DNA from: Comamonas sp. B21-038
GTDB taxonomy: Bacteria; Pseudomonadota; Gammaproteobacteria; Burkholderiales; Burkholderiaceae_C
Assembly (NCBI RefSeq): GCF_022387135.1
Contig: NZ_CP092462.1
Span: 1,116,001-1,180,000, forward strand
DNA length: 64,000 bases
Reading direction: 5' to 3'
Shown here piece by piece: positions 32,169 to 41,354 of the stretch. A program made the position numbers and the translations under genes. The notes below the pieces were generated by a model that worked only from the letters and a program-made list of their open reading frames with translations, was not told the origin of the DNA and made no database searches. Position 1 is the first letter of the stretch. The number at the start of each line of letters is the position of its first letter.

Positions 32169-34295
32169 TTAAGCCGAGGTGCCGGGCGCGCGGCGCGTCC
32201 CCGACTGAGGCGTCCCCGACTGGCGCGTGCGGCGCACACCGAGCAGGCCCAGCACCGATGCCATCGCCATCAGGCCCATGGCGCCCATCGTCGGCACCTT
32301 GTGCGGCACGGCAGTGCCGCCACCGTCGCCGCCGCCACCGTTGTCGCCACCGCCGTTATCGCCACCACCGTTGTCGCCACCGGTTTTGTCCTTGTCCTTG
32401 ATGAGAACCTGGGCAGCAGGGCCTGGCGTGTAGGCATCTGCGGTGGTGGGCGGTGCAATGCCCAGTTCCGCGATCACATCCCCATCGTTGGCGGTGTTGT
32501 TGGGCACCGAGGTGATCGTGCACGATGCCTCGGTCGCGTTCGCGGCAATGACGATCGGCGAGGTGCAAGTGGTGGTGTAGCGTCCGCTCGTGGCGGGCAG
32601 GGTCAGGTTCACGCCCAGGTCGGTGGTCAGCGCTGCACTCAGCGTGACCTTGCAGGTGGCAGTCTCGGCGGCTGCATCGCTCAGCTCGGCCGGGCTGCAG
32701 ACCACGCTGACAGTGGGTGCGCTTTCGGCACGCGATTCGCTGACCAGGTACCAGTTGCTGCCGGTCTTGACCAGGTCGTAGCGGAAGCTGCCCGCTTGCA
32801 CATAGCCTGGCGCTGGCAGGCTGAAGCTGCCGTTTGATGCGCCATTGACCTGCACGACCAGAATGCCTTCACCGGTGGTGGCGGCGCCCGCGCCGCCCAG
32901 GTTGGTGATGTTCAACGTCGTGGTGCCGCTGGTATCGCCGTTGACGATGAGCTTCTCCGTGGCCGAGCTGCTGCCGCCCAGGGCGGTGTTCAGCGCGACG
33001 CTGCCGCCATTGCCGGCGTAGTTGCCCGCTACCGTCAACACCCCTGTGGTGCCGCCTGCCAGCATTGTCACCAGGCCATCGTTGCGCAGGCTGTTGACGG
33101 TGGGGCTGAAGGTGTTGGTGTCGAGCGTGCCGCCGCTGGCCACAACAAAGTCGGAGGCAGCGCTCAGGCCGGTGGCCGAGCCCGCGCGCAGGGTGCCAGC
33201 GTTCACAGCGGTGGTGCCTGCGTAGGTATTGTTGCCTGTGATGACCGTCGTGCCGGCGTTGCTGACATTCACCGTGCCGGTCCCGGCCAGGGGCATGGCG
33301 AACTGGTAGTTGCCGGATGCATCGGTATGGTTGAAGTTGATCACGCCCAGACCGTTGGCGCCAAACTCAAAGCTGCCAACGGTGAGAGCGCCTGGGGTGG
33401 TACTGCCTTCGATATTGATCGTGCCGCTGCTGTCTGCAGCAGCGCTGCTGGCGTTCGGCAGCCGCAGATGGGCTGCAACCTCCACCAGGCTGCCCTCGCC
33501 GATGTTCAACACGGCCTGGCTGGCGTTTTCGGTAGACCCAATGTCGAGGTCCGCACCCACGACCCACTTGGAGCCGGCGCCATCGAGCGAAACGCTGCCA
33601 AAGCCCAGGTAGGCGCCTTGGTAGCACTGCACCTGGCCTCCGTTGGTGATCTGTACCGTGGACACATCCTTCATGCCCAGGGAACATTGGAAGATGGCTT
33701 TAAGTTGGGAGTTGGCTCCATCCACCAGCACGGTGGCTGCAGAGCCTGCCGTTGCCGCTGTGGTAATGCTGGCGGTGGTGGCTACCATGCCGCCATTGCG
33801 CACATTGAGCGTGCCAGAGCCGCCATTGCTGCCAATCGTCATGTCCATCTGGTAAAGCGGTGGGATGTTCCAACTCGCATTGGCGCCGTCCACGGTCACC
33901 GTGCCGGTGCTGCCAGCGTTTTGACCAATGATGGCTAGCGAAGAGCTGACGGACGAATCTTTGACATTGACCGTGCCGGTGCCGGATTGGCCCACGGTGA
34001 TTTCACGGGTGCCCCAGCTCACACCGTTGCTCAATGTAGCGGTTCCTGTGCTGCCAGCATTTGCGCCGATGACCGCCAGCCCGGTATTGCCGAAGCGGGC
34101 ATTGGCGTTGGCATCGAGTGCGCCAGTACCGGTGTTGCCGACCGTGATATCGACGGTGGCGTACTGGTCGGCCATGCTGCCAACCGGTGTGGAATCGCCG
34201 CTGAAGTTAATGCTTTGGGCCTGTGCAGCGCCTGCGATAAAGCAGGCGACCAGCAGCGCACAGGGGCTGAGAGGGAGGATCGGGTTTTTAATCAT
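32169..34295 (-). CDS. Autotransporter-passenger-like protein with Cys-module, long GGGDN linker and IPTL-type tail
   Basis: 708 residues from ATG 34295 (MIKNPILPLS); the frame runs 69 nt further, but the upstream part contains the leader hairpin. Signal peptide 1-27. Repeats VTVDGANASWNI, VNVKDSSVSSSLAIIGQNAG and similar build a beta-helix; the passenger repeat is TGNNTYAGTTAVNAGTL and the stalk GILVVQVNGASNGSFSL ... NWYLVSE. The Cys module (CSPAELSDAAAETATCKV, ASCTITSV) and a four-unit GGGDN linker follow. The tail KVPTMGAMGLMAMASVLGLL ends in a basic cluster but runs on about 20 residues with a duplicated SGTPQSGT, unusual for sorting tails. Nearest relative in the window is the 30141-32057 gene. 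Confidence 0.9.
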   Translation of the reverse strand: MIKNPILPLSPCALLVACFIAGAAQAQSINFSGDSTPVGSMADQYATVDITVGNTGTGALDANANARFGNTGLAVIGANAGSTGTATLSNGVSWGTREITVGQSGTGTVNVKDSSVSSSLAIIGQNAGSTGTVTVDGANASWNIPPLYQMDMTIGSNGGSGTLNVRNGGMVATTASITTAATAGSAATVLVDGANSQLKAIFQCSLGMKDVSTVQITNGGQVQCYQGAYLGFGSVSLDGAGSKWVVGADLDIGSTENASQAVLNIGEGSLVEVAAHLRLPNASSAAADSSGTINIEGSTTPGALTVGSFEFGANGLGVINFNHTDASGNYQFAMPLAGTGTVNVSNAGTTVITGNNTYAGTTAVNAGTLRAGSATGLSAASDFVVASGGTLDTNTFSPTVNSLRNDGLVTMLAGGTTGVLTVAGNYAGNGGSVALNTALGGSSSATEKLIVNGDTSGTTTLNITNLGGAGAATTGEGILVVQVNGASNGSFSLPAPGYVQAGSFRYDLVKTGSNWYLVSESRAESAPTVSVVCSPAELSDAAAETATCKVTLSAALTTDLGVNLTLPATSGRYTTTCTSPIVIAANATEASCTITSVPNNTANDGDVIAELGIAPPTTADAYTPGPAAQVLIKDKDKTGGDNGGGDNGGGDNGGGGDGGGTAVPHKVPTMGAMGLMAMASVLGLLGVRRTRQSGTPQSGTRRAPGTSA
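32317..32383 (-). repeat. 15-bp repeats encoding a GGGDN linker (long allele)
   Basis: Codes for GGDNGGGDNGGGDNGGGGDG-type sequence just before the sorting tail; longer than the matching tract at 30251-30295. Confidence 0.65.
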
Positions 34296-34314
34296 GTTTT
34301 GGTTCTTCTGTTGT

Positions 34315-34360
34315 AGAAAGCTATGCAACCGGAGGCTTATGCCTTCTCTGGCTGCATCGC
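34315..34360 (-). promoter_or_regulatory. Leader hairpin of the 32169-34295 gene
   Basis: Minus strand: GCGATGCAGCC pairs with GGTTGCATAGC (one mismatch, one G-U) around the same inner AGGC-ATAA-GCCT stem, then TTTCTACAAC. Stem bases differ from the 32078-32124 hairpin but pairing is kept. No gene lies closely upstream, so this is a leader element rather than a terminator of another gene. Confidence 0.55.
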
Positions 34361-34436
34361 TCACTCTTCTGGAGGGAGGAGTAGTCGTTGAAAGAAGAGC
34401 GCTGGCGCGCCCACGCTAAAAGTTGCTTTGCGCGCT

Positions 34437-34532
34437 CTACACAGAAGCGCCAGCCAGGGCGCATACCCAGCTGTTAAAGCGCGCTATCCCCTTGGCGGGG
34501 CGCCAGGCGTTATCGAGAAATTGTTTCTTCAT
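34437..34532 (-). CDS. Possible 31-aa leader peptide
   Basis: ATG 34532 preceded by AGGAAAC; the peptide MKKQFLDNAWRPAKG continues to a small hydrophobic end (WVCALAGASV) and TAG at 34437. It lies about 140 nt upstream of, and in line with, the 32169-34295 gene, so it could be a regulatory leader ORF. Evidence is limited to the ribosome site and position. Confidence 0.3.
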   Translation of the reverse strand: MKKQFLDNAWRPAKGIARFNSWVCALAGASV

Positions 34533-35594
34533 GATGTTTCCTATCGAGGTGTGCTGCGGCGGAATCACCATTCCCCGCAGGCCCATGTAAAGCAATGAGG
34601 TGTATAGATTGGGGCAATTACCTATATGTGATTGATAACAAACGTGTATCTAGCCGCCAGTGTTGCTATGCCGAAGCTATTACTGAGATTAAGAATGCCA
34701 ATGGACCTCCCCGGTAGAAAACGTTGGTGGTTGCGAAAGTGGGCGCACCTGCTGCAGACCAAGCCCTGATTGAGAATGATTGCTATAAATCAAATCGGAT
34801 GCAGATACTGGCGGACTGTGGATATTTATCGAACCTCGCCATGCGCCAGCACAATGCTGCATGCGGACAACTGATGTATGCAAGCGGATCAAAGTCTCGC
34901 ATAGGCTATCACTATGAATTGTTATTTTTTATAAAAACAGGATTTTGAATAGGATATTGCTTTCGCTGAGTCTTTTTGAAAGCGGTGCTTATAGTTTTAT
35001 GAAATGGACTGATTTGCAGCGAGCTGCAGAAGGCCTTGCTGGCGGCGCGTTCTGGGCGAGGCGTCTGCGAACCCGTAATGAGCTTTCCCACGCGAGGCAT
35101 GCCGGCCCCGTTGCTGCTACCCAGAAGTGGGGAGGCACTTCAGTGGCATAGATGAAAACGCAGGTAACAGCACGCGACACAGCAGTGAGTGGTGCGTTAA
35201 GCGAGCGCGCACTTAAGGTTGCGCCGCCTGCAATGGGCGCCGGGGCGCGCGATGCTGGGCGTGCTTCTGCACCACCGCCGCCCGGCGGTAGGAAGTGAAT
35301 CGCGCCGAGCCGCAGGCCTGTGTGTCACCCAGCGGCAGCGGTTGACCAGGATGAACAGACATGGATGCCCCAACGGGCGTTCAGCCCCCGGCAGGGCGTC
35401 TTGCTGGGCGCCGCCGGGGAAGGGCAAGGACTGGTAGGGGGCACATCTGCGCACTTCACGCTTCACGCTGGGTGTGTTGCACCGAGCAGCGAATGCTGCC
35501 CTGCAGATGCTGCCCAGCGGATACGCCGCCCGGCATGTGCTGCCCAGCGGAGACGCCGCCCGGCAGATCTACTGCCGCACCGCACGTGGAGCGC
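34533..35594. other. 1.1-kb intergenic region, no clear gene
   Basis: AT-rich from about 34560 to 35030 (probable promoter zone of the passenger gene), then GC-rich. Contains a possible degenerate third copy of the dispersed repeat (about 35361-35410, with CGTTCAGCCCCCGGCAGGGC) and a 30-bp tandem repeat. Short frames such as 34945-35151 lack support. Confidence 0.45.
35503..35568 (+). repeat. 30-bp tandem repeat, two full units
   Basis: Units 35503-35532 and 35533-35562 share TGCTGCCCAGCGGA and ACGCCGCCCG with three differences; a partial third unit follows. Confidence 0.75.
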
Positions 35595-35634
35595 AAAAAA
35601 CCCCAGGGGCATGGCCACCGCCATGCGCCTGGGG
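35595..35634 (-). terminator. Terminator of the 35653-36738 gene
   Basis: 15-bp stem CCCCAGGGGCATGGC / GCCATGCGCCTGGGG (one mismatch) with six A on the plus strand; 19 nt past the stop. Confidence 0.88.
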
Positions 35635-35652
35635 TAGTGGTGTCCTGCCTTA

Positions 35653-36738
35653 TCAGGCCGATTTGCGCGTGCGGCGCAGGCCCAGCAGGCCCATCACGGA
35701 GACCAGCGACACCAACGCTGCAGCGCCCAACGTGGGAACAGGCGTCGGGTTGGCGGGCGGAACGACAGTGCCGTTGCTGCGGATGGTGATCTGTGCGGCT
35801 GGACCTTCGACCGTATAGGCATCAGGCGTCGTGGGCGGGGCAATCGCCAAGTCAGCGGTCACATCGGGTGCGCCCGGCGTGGTGTTGGCCACCGCCGTGA
35901 TCGTGCAGGCGGCCTGGGTGGCATTGGCGGGAACCACCAGCGGCGAGGTGCAGGTGGTCGTATAGCCCGGGTTGGTGGCTGGCAATGTCAGGTTGATGGG
36001 GGTATCTGTTGTGGAGGGGGCGCTGAGGGTGACGGTGCAGGTGGAGACCTGGCCGGCAACGGCGAGCAGCTCGGTGGGGGTGCAGGTGAGGGTGGCGGTG
36101 GGGGGGACCACGGGGTCCACGGGCACGATAGTCAGACGGAAGGCGGGGGTTGTGGGTTGGTCAGTCCAGGTTGCTCCGCTGTCAAAGCTGTTGATATTGC
36201 CAGCACCCGCAGCGCTGAAACCTTGGCTATACGTTAAAACATAGGTTGGATCTGTATCGCCGTCGGTCAGTCCTGCATAGTCGCTTGCATTGGACAAAAT
36301 AAGTGCGTACTTCTGCCCGGCCTCAAGGGTAGTGGTAGCAATGGCGCCCAATTGCGCTGTGTTGTAAGTGTGCTCAGTGGTTGCTTCGCCCGACCCCAGC
36401 ATATTGATGCTAACGGAAGCCAGAGCCGCACCGGAGGGATAGTTGGTTGTACCGTCCAGCGCGTACAGACTGAGGGTGGCAGTTGTGGGAAGAGCCTGTA
36501 CATCGAAGCCGAATACAACCTCTCGTATCAATGTGGGCACCGTGCCCGTTTGGAACGCCGGGCCACGCTGCTCAGTACCCGTGAATTGGTAAGAGGCTGG
36601 CGAATCAATCGGGAGGCTATTGATAACCTCCACAGGCGGCTGGCTCTGCGCCGACGCCAAAGGCGCCCAAGATGCAGCACAGGCCATAAAACCGATAACC
36701 GCATATCGGCGCAATACGTTGAAGGTCGGAATTGGCAT
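35653..36738 (-). CDS. IPTL-CTERM protein with choice-of-anchor-like domain and Cys-module
   Basis: 361 residues. The ATG at 36748-36750 precedes GGAGAG, which serves as ribosome site for the ATG at 36738, chosen here. Signal peptide 1-30 (ending PLASA). Residues about 35-215 look like the choice-of-anchor R ectodomain (TATLSLYALDG, AGQKYALILSNASDYAG). The Cys-bearing module at about 220-320 (CTPTELLAVAGQVSTCTV, YTTTCTSPLVV, AACTITA) is the same module carried by the 30141 and 32169 proteins. Tail PVPTLGAAALVSLVSVMGLL with RRTRKSA. It may be the donor or recipient of that shared C-terminal block. Confidence 0.9.
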   Translation of the reverse strand: MPIPTFNVLRRYAVIGFMACAASWAPLASAQSQPPVEVINSLPIDSPASYQFTGTEQRGPAFQTGTVPTLIREVVFGFDVQALPTTATLSLYALDGTTNYPSGAALASVSINMLGSGEATTEHTYNTAQLGAIATTTLEAGQKYALILSNASDYAGLTDGDTDPTYVLTYSQGFSAAGAGNINSFDSGATWTDQPTTPAFRLTIVPVDPVVPPTATLTCTPTELLAVAGQVSTCTVTLSAPSTTDTPINLTLPATNPGYTTTCTSPLVVPANATQAACTITAVANTTPGAPDVTADLAIAPPTTPDAYTVEGPAAQITIRSNGTVVPPANPTPVPTLGAAALVSLVSVMGLLGLRRTRKSA

Positions 36739-38011
36739 TTTTCTCTCCATTTAAAATAAAAACTATGGATTTGATCGCATCGATGCACGAACTATAAGAG
36801 GCCTACAGCTTCACCTCCCAGGCAAAATGGCTGCAAATCAACAATAAACGTTAATTAATAATTAATGTCATTTGCAAATGTCAAATGTTGTATATATGGG
36901 ATTATTTAAAACGATAGTTTTTGGCGATGCGATGCTGTTTTTGAAGATTTTTTGCTATGCATTGCGGAGTGTCAAAACCATGCGCATCAAGGCCAAGGTA
37001 TGCATCGCAAAGGAGGGTGGTATGGGGCCGATAACGGCGCGCGTGATGGCGTAGGGGTAGCAGGTATTTTGTTTCACTATGTTTCATTACTTGGAGAGGA
37101 TGTATTTTTTATGTGGGGGCTCCGATGGTGCGAGGGTAAAAGTGGGGCGCGATAAGGGTTTTAACGAGGTTTTATAAATAGCGTGGATTTATAGACAATT
37201 GAAATTTACTTTGCCAGTGGCTATTGAATGATGGTGTTGCGCCTGGGTGGATCAAGCGCTGCATGGCTTGGGGGCTAAATGCTGGCGATTCCCGTACCTG
37301 GCAGCCCTCCAAAAAGGGGTGCTGTTGGAGGCAGTCAGGCTGCTACCAGCGGTGGCAAGCGTTTACCGGCCCCTGCTACGGGCGGCAATTGCTGTGTGCA
37401 CCAACTGTATGCAAACCAAGCGGATATTCATAGATTATAACTATCGGTGAGTAGGGATTTATAAGGCGATTTTTTGTAAGGATTAATTTGTGTCAATCCC
37501 TATAAACAGGGCCGTTTATAGCGCGGGGCGATAGGCTTACACCTGCCTTGGTGCGATGGCGGGACCCGCCACGAAAAGCGTGGTTGCGCCAGTAACTGGG
37601 TGAGGGCAGGCCAGGCAGCGGTTGGTGCAACCGCGTGATGCGATGCGCTACCACCCAACGGGGTGGGCAGGCGTGGTGGCGAAGGCGCTGATGAAAATGC
37701 CTGTAACAGCCACAGACAAAGCCCAGCATATGAAGTAATTCAGAGCGCTGCAGTGCTGCTGCAGCATGGGGTGCTGCCACTGTTGCCACCGCTGCGGCTG
37801 GCAGGCGCTAACCGGGGCTGAGAGGGGCTGAAAGGGTGACAGCGGATGAGAGGGGCTGTGTGCTGGTACTGCCCCGTAGCGCGGTGCGGGCGCAGCCGAT
37901 GGGCGGCGCCGTGACTTGCGCAATGGGTTGATGAGAAGAGCCTGGCTGTGCGGGCAGGGCGACCGGGAGGGCCTGACCTCTATCCCCAGCAACCTTGCCA
38001 GGCAGGCAGCG
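36739..38011. other. 1.3-kb intergenic region, no clear gene
   Basis: AT-rich to about 37240 (promoter zone of the 35653-36738 gene, with the palindrome GCATCGATGC at about 36776-36785), then mixed composition. Short frames at 37224-37450 and 37493-37992 have no family resemblance or ribosome sites. GAGAGGGGCTG recurs at about 37820-37860. I see no RNA gene. Confidence 0.45.
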
Positions 38012-38533
38012 TCAAGGCGGGGTGCCTGGGCTGCATTGCCAGTTGCCGCCCATCAGCTGGCAGCTGAGGCCATTGGGCCCCACCAGGCGCTGGGGGCCGG
38101 AGCGGGTCAGAAACCGGCCTTGGTTGTCATTACAGCCACTGGCATTGCAGCTGATGATAAACACCGCTGGGGGCGGTGCAGCGGTGGCCGGGCTGGCAGC
38201 GGGGCTGGAGCGCTCGGTGCGCGGCGCCCGCCGGCCATCGGCGCTATCGGCACCATCGGCGCTATTGGCGCCATCGGCCTCGGGCTCTGCGTCGCCGCTC
38301 GCGGAATGGGACGCGGATGTGGATGCGGAATCGGGGCGGGATGGGGAATCCGAGCGGGAATGGGCAGTGGAGCTGGGGGTAGAGGTGCGGGTAGCGCCGG
38401 ACGCAGGCGCGGAGCCTGCAGCGGGCTTTTCAGCCTGCGGCCCGCGCTGGCCTGCCGCATCGCTGGCAACCGCCATGCCTGCCTGTGCTGCCAAGCCCAG
38501 CAGCAGTGCTGCCGCTATCGTCCAACTGCGCAT
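38012..38533 (-). CDS. Secreted low-complexity protein with Cys-containing C-terminal domain
   Basis: 173 residues from ATG 38533, preceded by AGAGGACAGAGAGA. Signal peptide 1-25 (AAALLLGLAAQAGMAVASD). A Ser/Ala/Asp/Pro-rich disordered stretch spans about 30-115, then a compact C-terminal domain with four Cys (VFIISCNASGCNDN, LSCQLMGGNWQC), likely two disulfides in the periplasm. A longer frame upstream overlaps the divergent small gene and is rejected. Function unknown. Confidence 0.75.
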   Translation of the reverse strand: MRSWTIAAALLLGLAAQAGMAVASDAAGQRGPQAEKPAAGSAPASGATRTSTPSSTAHSRSDSPSRPDSASTSASHSASGDAEPEADGANSADGADSADGRRAPRTERSSPAASPATAAPPPAVFIISCNASGCNDNQGRFLTRSGPQRLVGPNGLSCQLMGGNWQCSPGTPP

Positions 38534-38657
38534 TCTCTCTGTCCTCTGCCGGGTGTGTACGGCCCCGCTGCCGACATGCCCAGCCACTGCCGGGCTGGCA
38601 TGTTTTCTGCCCCTTGTCTGACGCACGCGCGCCAGGCGCTTGGATAGATTCACAGCT

Positions 38658-38795
38658 ATGAACCCACCAGACCCCAAACCTACCAAGCCTACCAATTCCC
38701 ACACCCGCGCTGGGCGATTCGCCAACAAGCGTTTTGCCATCATTGGCGCGGTGATCTTGGCTTTTCTGCTGATAGCGATCTTTGTGCCGTATTGA
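38658..38795 (+). CDS. Small single-pass membrane protein, 45 aa
   Basis: MNPPDPKPTKPTNSHTRAGR leads to a basic segment and one transmembrane helix (FAIIGAVILAFLLIAIFVPY) at the very C-terminus. Divergent from the 173-aa secreted protein, with 124 bp between starts. A strong hairpin closes the transcript. Pro/Lys-rich N-terminus should stay in the cytoplasm. Too short for automatic gene calling but composition and terminator support it. Confidence 0.65.
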   Translation: MNPPDPKPTKPTNSHTRAGRFANKRFAIIGAVILAFLLIAIFVPY

Positions 38796-38819
38796 TCGCG
38801 CCGGCAGCACGACCGTTCC

Positions 38820-38854
38820 AACACAACGGGCAGCTTTGGGCTGCCCGTTGTGTT
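38820..38854 (+). terminator. Long hairpin after the 45-aa gene
   Basis: 15-bp perfect stem AACACAACGGGCAGC / GCTGCCCGTTGTGTT with a short loop, 25 nt past the stop; no U-tract. Confidence 0.7.
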
Positions 38855-38997
38855 GTGGGGGGGTGTTGTGGGTGTTGATGTAGATGTGAGGGATGGCAGC
38901 GCGGTGGCGCGGGCGGCCTTTGCTGGTTGCGGCTGCGCTCCTGGCCTGGGTGGCGGTGCTGGCCCTGGGTGCGGCCAGATTCTGGTGCAGGCCCTGG

Positions 38998-40680
38998 TTA
39001 AATCTTGAGCTTGTAAATCTGCCCGTCATACGAGCCTGCCAGAAACTGCCGCCCGCCGGCATCAAAACACAGCGACGATATACCGGCAGCGGTGGGGCGG
39101 GCGTAGGGCAGCCAGTGCCGGTGCTGCCTATCGAAAATAGCCACGCAGCCGCCGTAGGAGCCCGATGCGATGTACCGACCATCGGCCGATGCGGCCACGC
39201 ACTTGATCGAATGGCTGTGGGGTGTGGGGATGGCGGTGGCGGTGAAGTCCTCCCAGATGCGCATTTGCCGGTCGCGGCTGATGCTGATGAAGCGGTCGCC
39301 CGGCAAGGCCGCGCAGCCGTTGGCAATGCGGCCATGGGCCTGGTTTTTTCTGGCTTTTTCCTGCAGATCACCGATCTGGAACCAGGCGGCGCTGGTATCG
39401 GCGCAGACCGAGAAAAGCAGGCTGTCGGAGGCGGCGACGGCCTTGACGGCATTGTCATGCAACTGCAAGCGGGCCACCAGCGATGCACCGCCTTGCCCGG
39501 ATACGGAAAAAACCAGGCCTTCGCCGGTGTAGGTGCCGATGACGATATGGGGCACGCCGTGGCGGGTGAAGGCGGCGCCGCAGTTCAACGGCGACTTGTG
39601 CTGGTGCACGACCTCCCCGGTGCGGGCGTTGAACAGCTGCCCCGTTTGGCCGCCCGTAAACAGCATGCCGCCGGCAGCAGTGAGGAAGTTGCAAAGGCTG
39701 CCGGTGTGGCTGCTGGGCTCGCCGTTGATGCGCAGGATGCCCGCATCACCAATGCTGATGCAGTCAGCCTGCTGCGCGATCACCGCATTGACGCCTTGGG
39801 TGGGTTCGACCAGACGCAGGTCCCAGGTGCCGCTGCCTATGTCAAAACTGGCGTAGGACGATCCGAAGGTGGCGAAGACCAGGGTGTCTCTGTCGAGGAA
39901 CGCACAGGACCGGGGCCATATCTGTGGCGGAATGGCTGACTGCGTGACCGGCTCGATGCGGCCCGCATCGCAGTGCCATAGCTTGAGCAAGCGGTCATAG
40001 CTCAGGCTGACCAGCAGTTTTTCGCCTTCGTCGTAGGTGAGCTGTTTGATGCCGGAGTCATGCGCGGCGATGCTATGGGTGCCGGAGCCCTGCAGCACGA
40101 TGATCTGGCCTTCGTCATTGCCGGCGTAGATGGTGCCGCCGCTGGCGATGGCGATGGTGTCGGTCTCGATTCCGCCCAGGTCGATGTCGCTGACCAGCGT
40201 TTGCGTTGCCAGTGACCATTGTTTGAGCGTGCCGTCGTCGCTCGAGGACATCAGCGCATCACCGGCCTGGGTCCAGGCGATGGAGATCACATCGGCGGTG
40301 TGGCCCGCAAAGCGGGCCACCAGCCGGCCTTCAAAGTCGAATACGCGCACCAGGTGGTCCCGGGACGCGGTGGCAATCAGCGCTGCGGTGGGGTGGAACG
40401 CGGCCATTTCGACATCGTCGTCATGGTCGGACAATACCGCGATGAGTTTGAGGCTGGGTACCGACCATAACCGGGCGCTGGTATCGCTGGAGGCGCTGAC
40501 GAGGTATTGGCCGCCGGGGCTGAAAGCCAGCTGGTTGGCGAGGTGGTCATGCCACACCCGTGCCAGCGCTATTTTGTGCGCTGCATCCCACAGGATGATC
40601 TGGTTGTCATAACCGGCGGTGGCCACCCATTGGCCGTTATAGGCGGCAACGCCGCTGATCGGGGATTGGTGGGCAATCAT
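38998..40680 (-). CDS. WD40-repeat beta-propeller protein, translationally coupled to ribA-like gene
   Basis: 560-residue soluble protein, no signal peptide. Repeats with terminal W-D type motifs: [37 protein letters not shown], then a less regular middle and [22 protein letters not shown] at the end; about 12-14 blades suggest two propellers. GH-type starts ([13 protein letters not shown]) are visible. Its ATG overlaps the TGA of the upstream RibA-like gene (ATGA), so the two are made together. WD40 propellers usually scaffold proteins; pairing with a GTP cyclohydrolase II is unusual. Confidence 0.9.
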   Translation of the reverse strand: MIAHQSPISGVAAYNGQWVATAGYDNQIILWDAAHKIALARVWHDHLANQLAFSPGGQYLVSASSDTSARLWSVPSLKLIAVLSDHDDDVEMAAFHPTAALIATASRDHLVRVFDFEGRLVARFAGHTADVISIAWTQAGDALMSSSDDGTLKQWSLATQTLVSDIDLGGIETDTIAIASGGTIYAGNDEGQIIVLQGSGTHSIAAHDSGIKQLTYDEGEKLLVSLSYDRLLKLWHCDAGRIEPVTQSAIPPQIWPRSCAFLDRDTLVFATFGSSYASFDIGSGTWDLRLVEPTQGVNAVIAQQADCISIGDAGILRINGEPSSHTGSLCNFLTAAGGMLFTGGQTGQLFNARTGEVVHQHKSPLNCGAAFTRHGVPHIVIGTYTGEGLVFSVSGQGGASLVARLQLHDNAVKAVAASDSLLFSVCADTSAAWFQIGDLQEKARKNQAHGRIANGCAALPGDRFISISRDRQMRIWEDFTATAIPTPHSHSIKCVAASADGRYIASGSYGGCVAIFDRQHRHWLPYARPTAAGISSLCFDAGGRQFLAGSYDGQIYKLKI

Positions 40681-41354
40681 GGGGTGTCCTTGTAAATGCG
40701 GGGTAATTCCATCGCATGCGATGTGAACCTGACTTTGGAGGACAGGTAATCGCTGTTGTCGGCATTGCAGTAAACGCCGGTGGGCAGACAGGCGGCGATA
40801 TGGATGCCGGCATCCATTAACTGGTTGGCCTTGTCGGGGTTATTGCTTAACAGGCGTATTTTGGGAATATCCAGCGCGTAGAGCATGTCGGCCGCTACCT
40901 GGTAGCTGCGTTCATCGTCTTTGTGGCCGAGCGCACGGTTGGCGCTGAAGGTATCGAGCCCTTGCTCCTGCAGGCAGTAGGCCTCGAGCTTGCGGTAAAG
41001 GCCAATGCCCCGGCCTTCTTGCCGCAGGTACAGCAGCAGGCCGCCCTCCTGGTGCAGGCGCTGCAGTGCTTCATGGAGCTGCGGCCCGCAATCACAGCGT
41101 GCAGAGCCGAGCGCGTCGCCCGTCAGGCATTCGGAATGCAGGCGCACCAGCGGTACATCGGTGGTCAAGCGCTCAAACTGCAGTGCAAAATGCTCGCCGT
41201 TATCGCTTAAGTGGCGAAAGCTGATGATTTTGGCATGGGCCGCTGCGCCATTGGTGAGCAAAATGGGCAGGCGTGCCACGCTGCGAATGACGGCGGTATT
41301 TTTGGGGCGTTCGGGTTTATCCGGGCATTTCTTCTCTAATCCGTATGAATTCAT
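40677..41354 (-). CDS. GTP cyclohydrolase II (RibA-like)
   Basis: 225 residues from ATG 41354 ([10 protein letters not shown]). Converts GTP to a 2,5-diamino-6-ribosylamino-pyrimidinone phosphate plus formate and pyrophosphate, first step of flavin synthesis. The zinc site is intact: [14 protein letters not shown] gives C-x10-C-x-C. Catalytic and substrate motifs [25 protein letters not shown] and RLLSNNPDK are present. No other rib genes are near, so this is likely a second, accessory RibA serving a specialised pathway. Coupled to the WD40 gene by a 4-bp overlap. The N-terminus carries an extra basic stretch ([17 protein letters not shown]). Confidence 0.93.
   Translation of the reverse strand: MNSYGLEKKCPDKPERPKNTAVIRSVARLPILLTNGAAAHAKIISFRHLSDNGEHFALQFERLTTDVPLVRLHSECLTGDALGSARCDCGPQLHEALQRLHQEGGLLLYLRQEGRGIGLYRKLEAYCLQEQGLDTFSANRALGHKDDERSYQVAADMLYALDIPKIRLLSNNPDKANQLMDAGIHIAACLPTGVYCNADNSDYLSSKVRFTSHAMELPRIYKDTP

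Noticed and set aside
25072..34295. Classical autotransporters (T5SS)
   Set aside because: No C-terminal beta-barrel of about 280 residues ending in Phe/Trp in any of the four genes.
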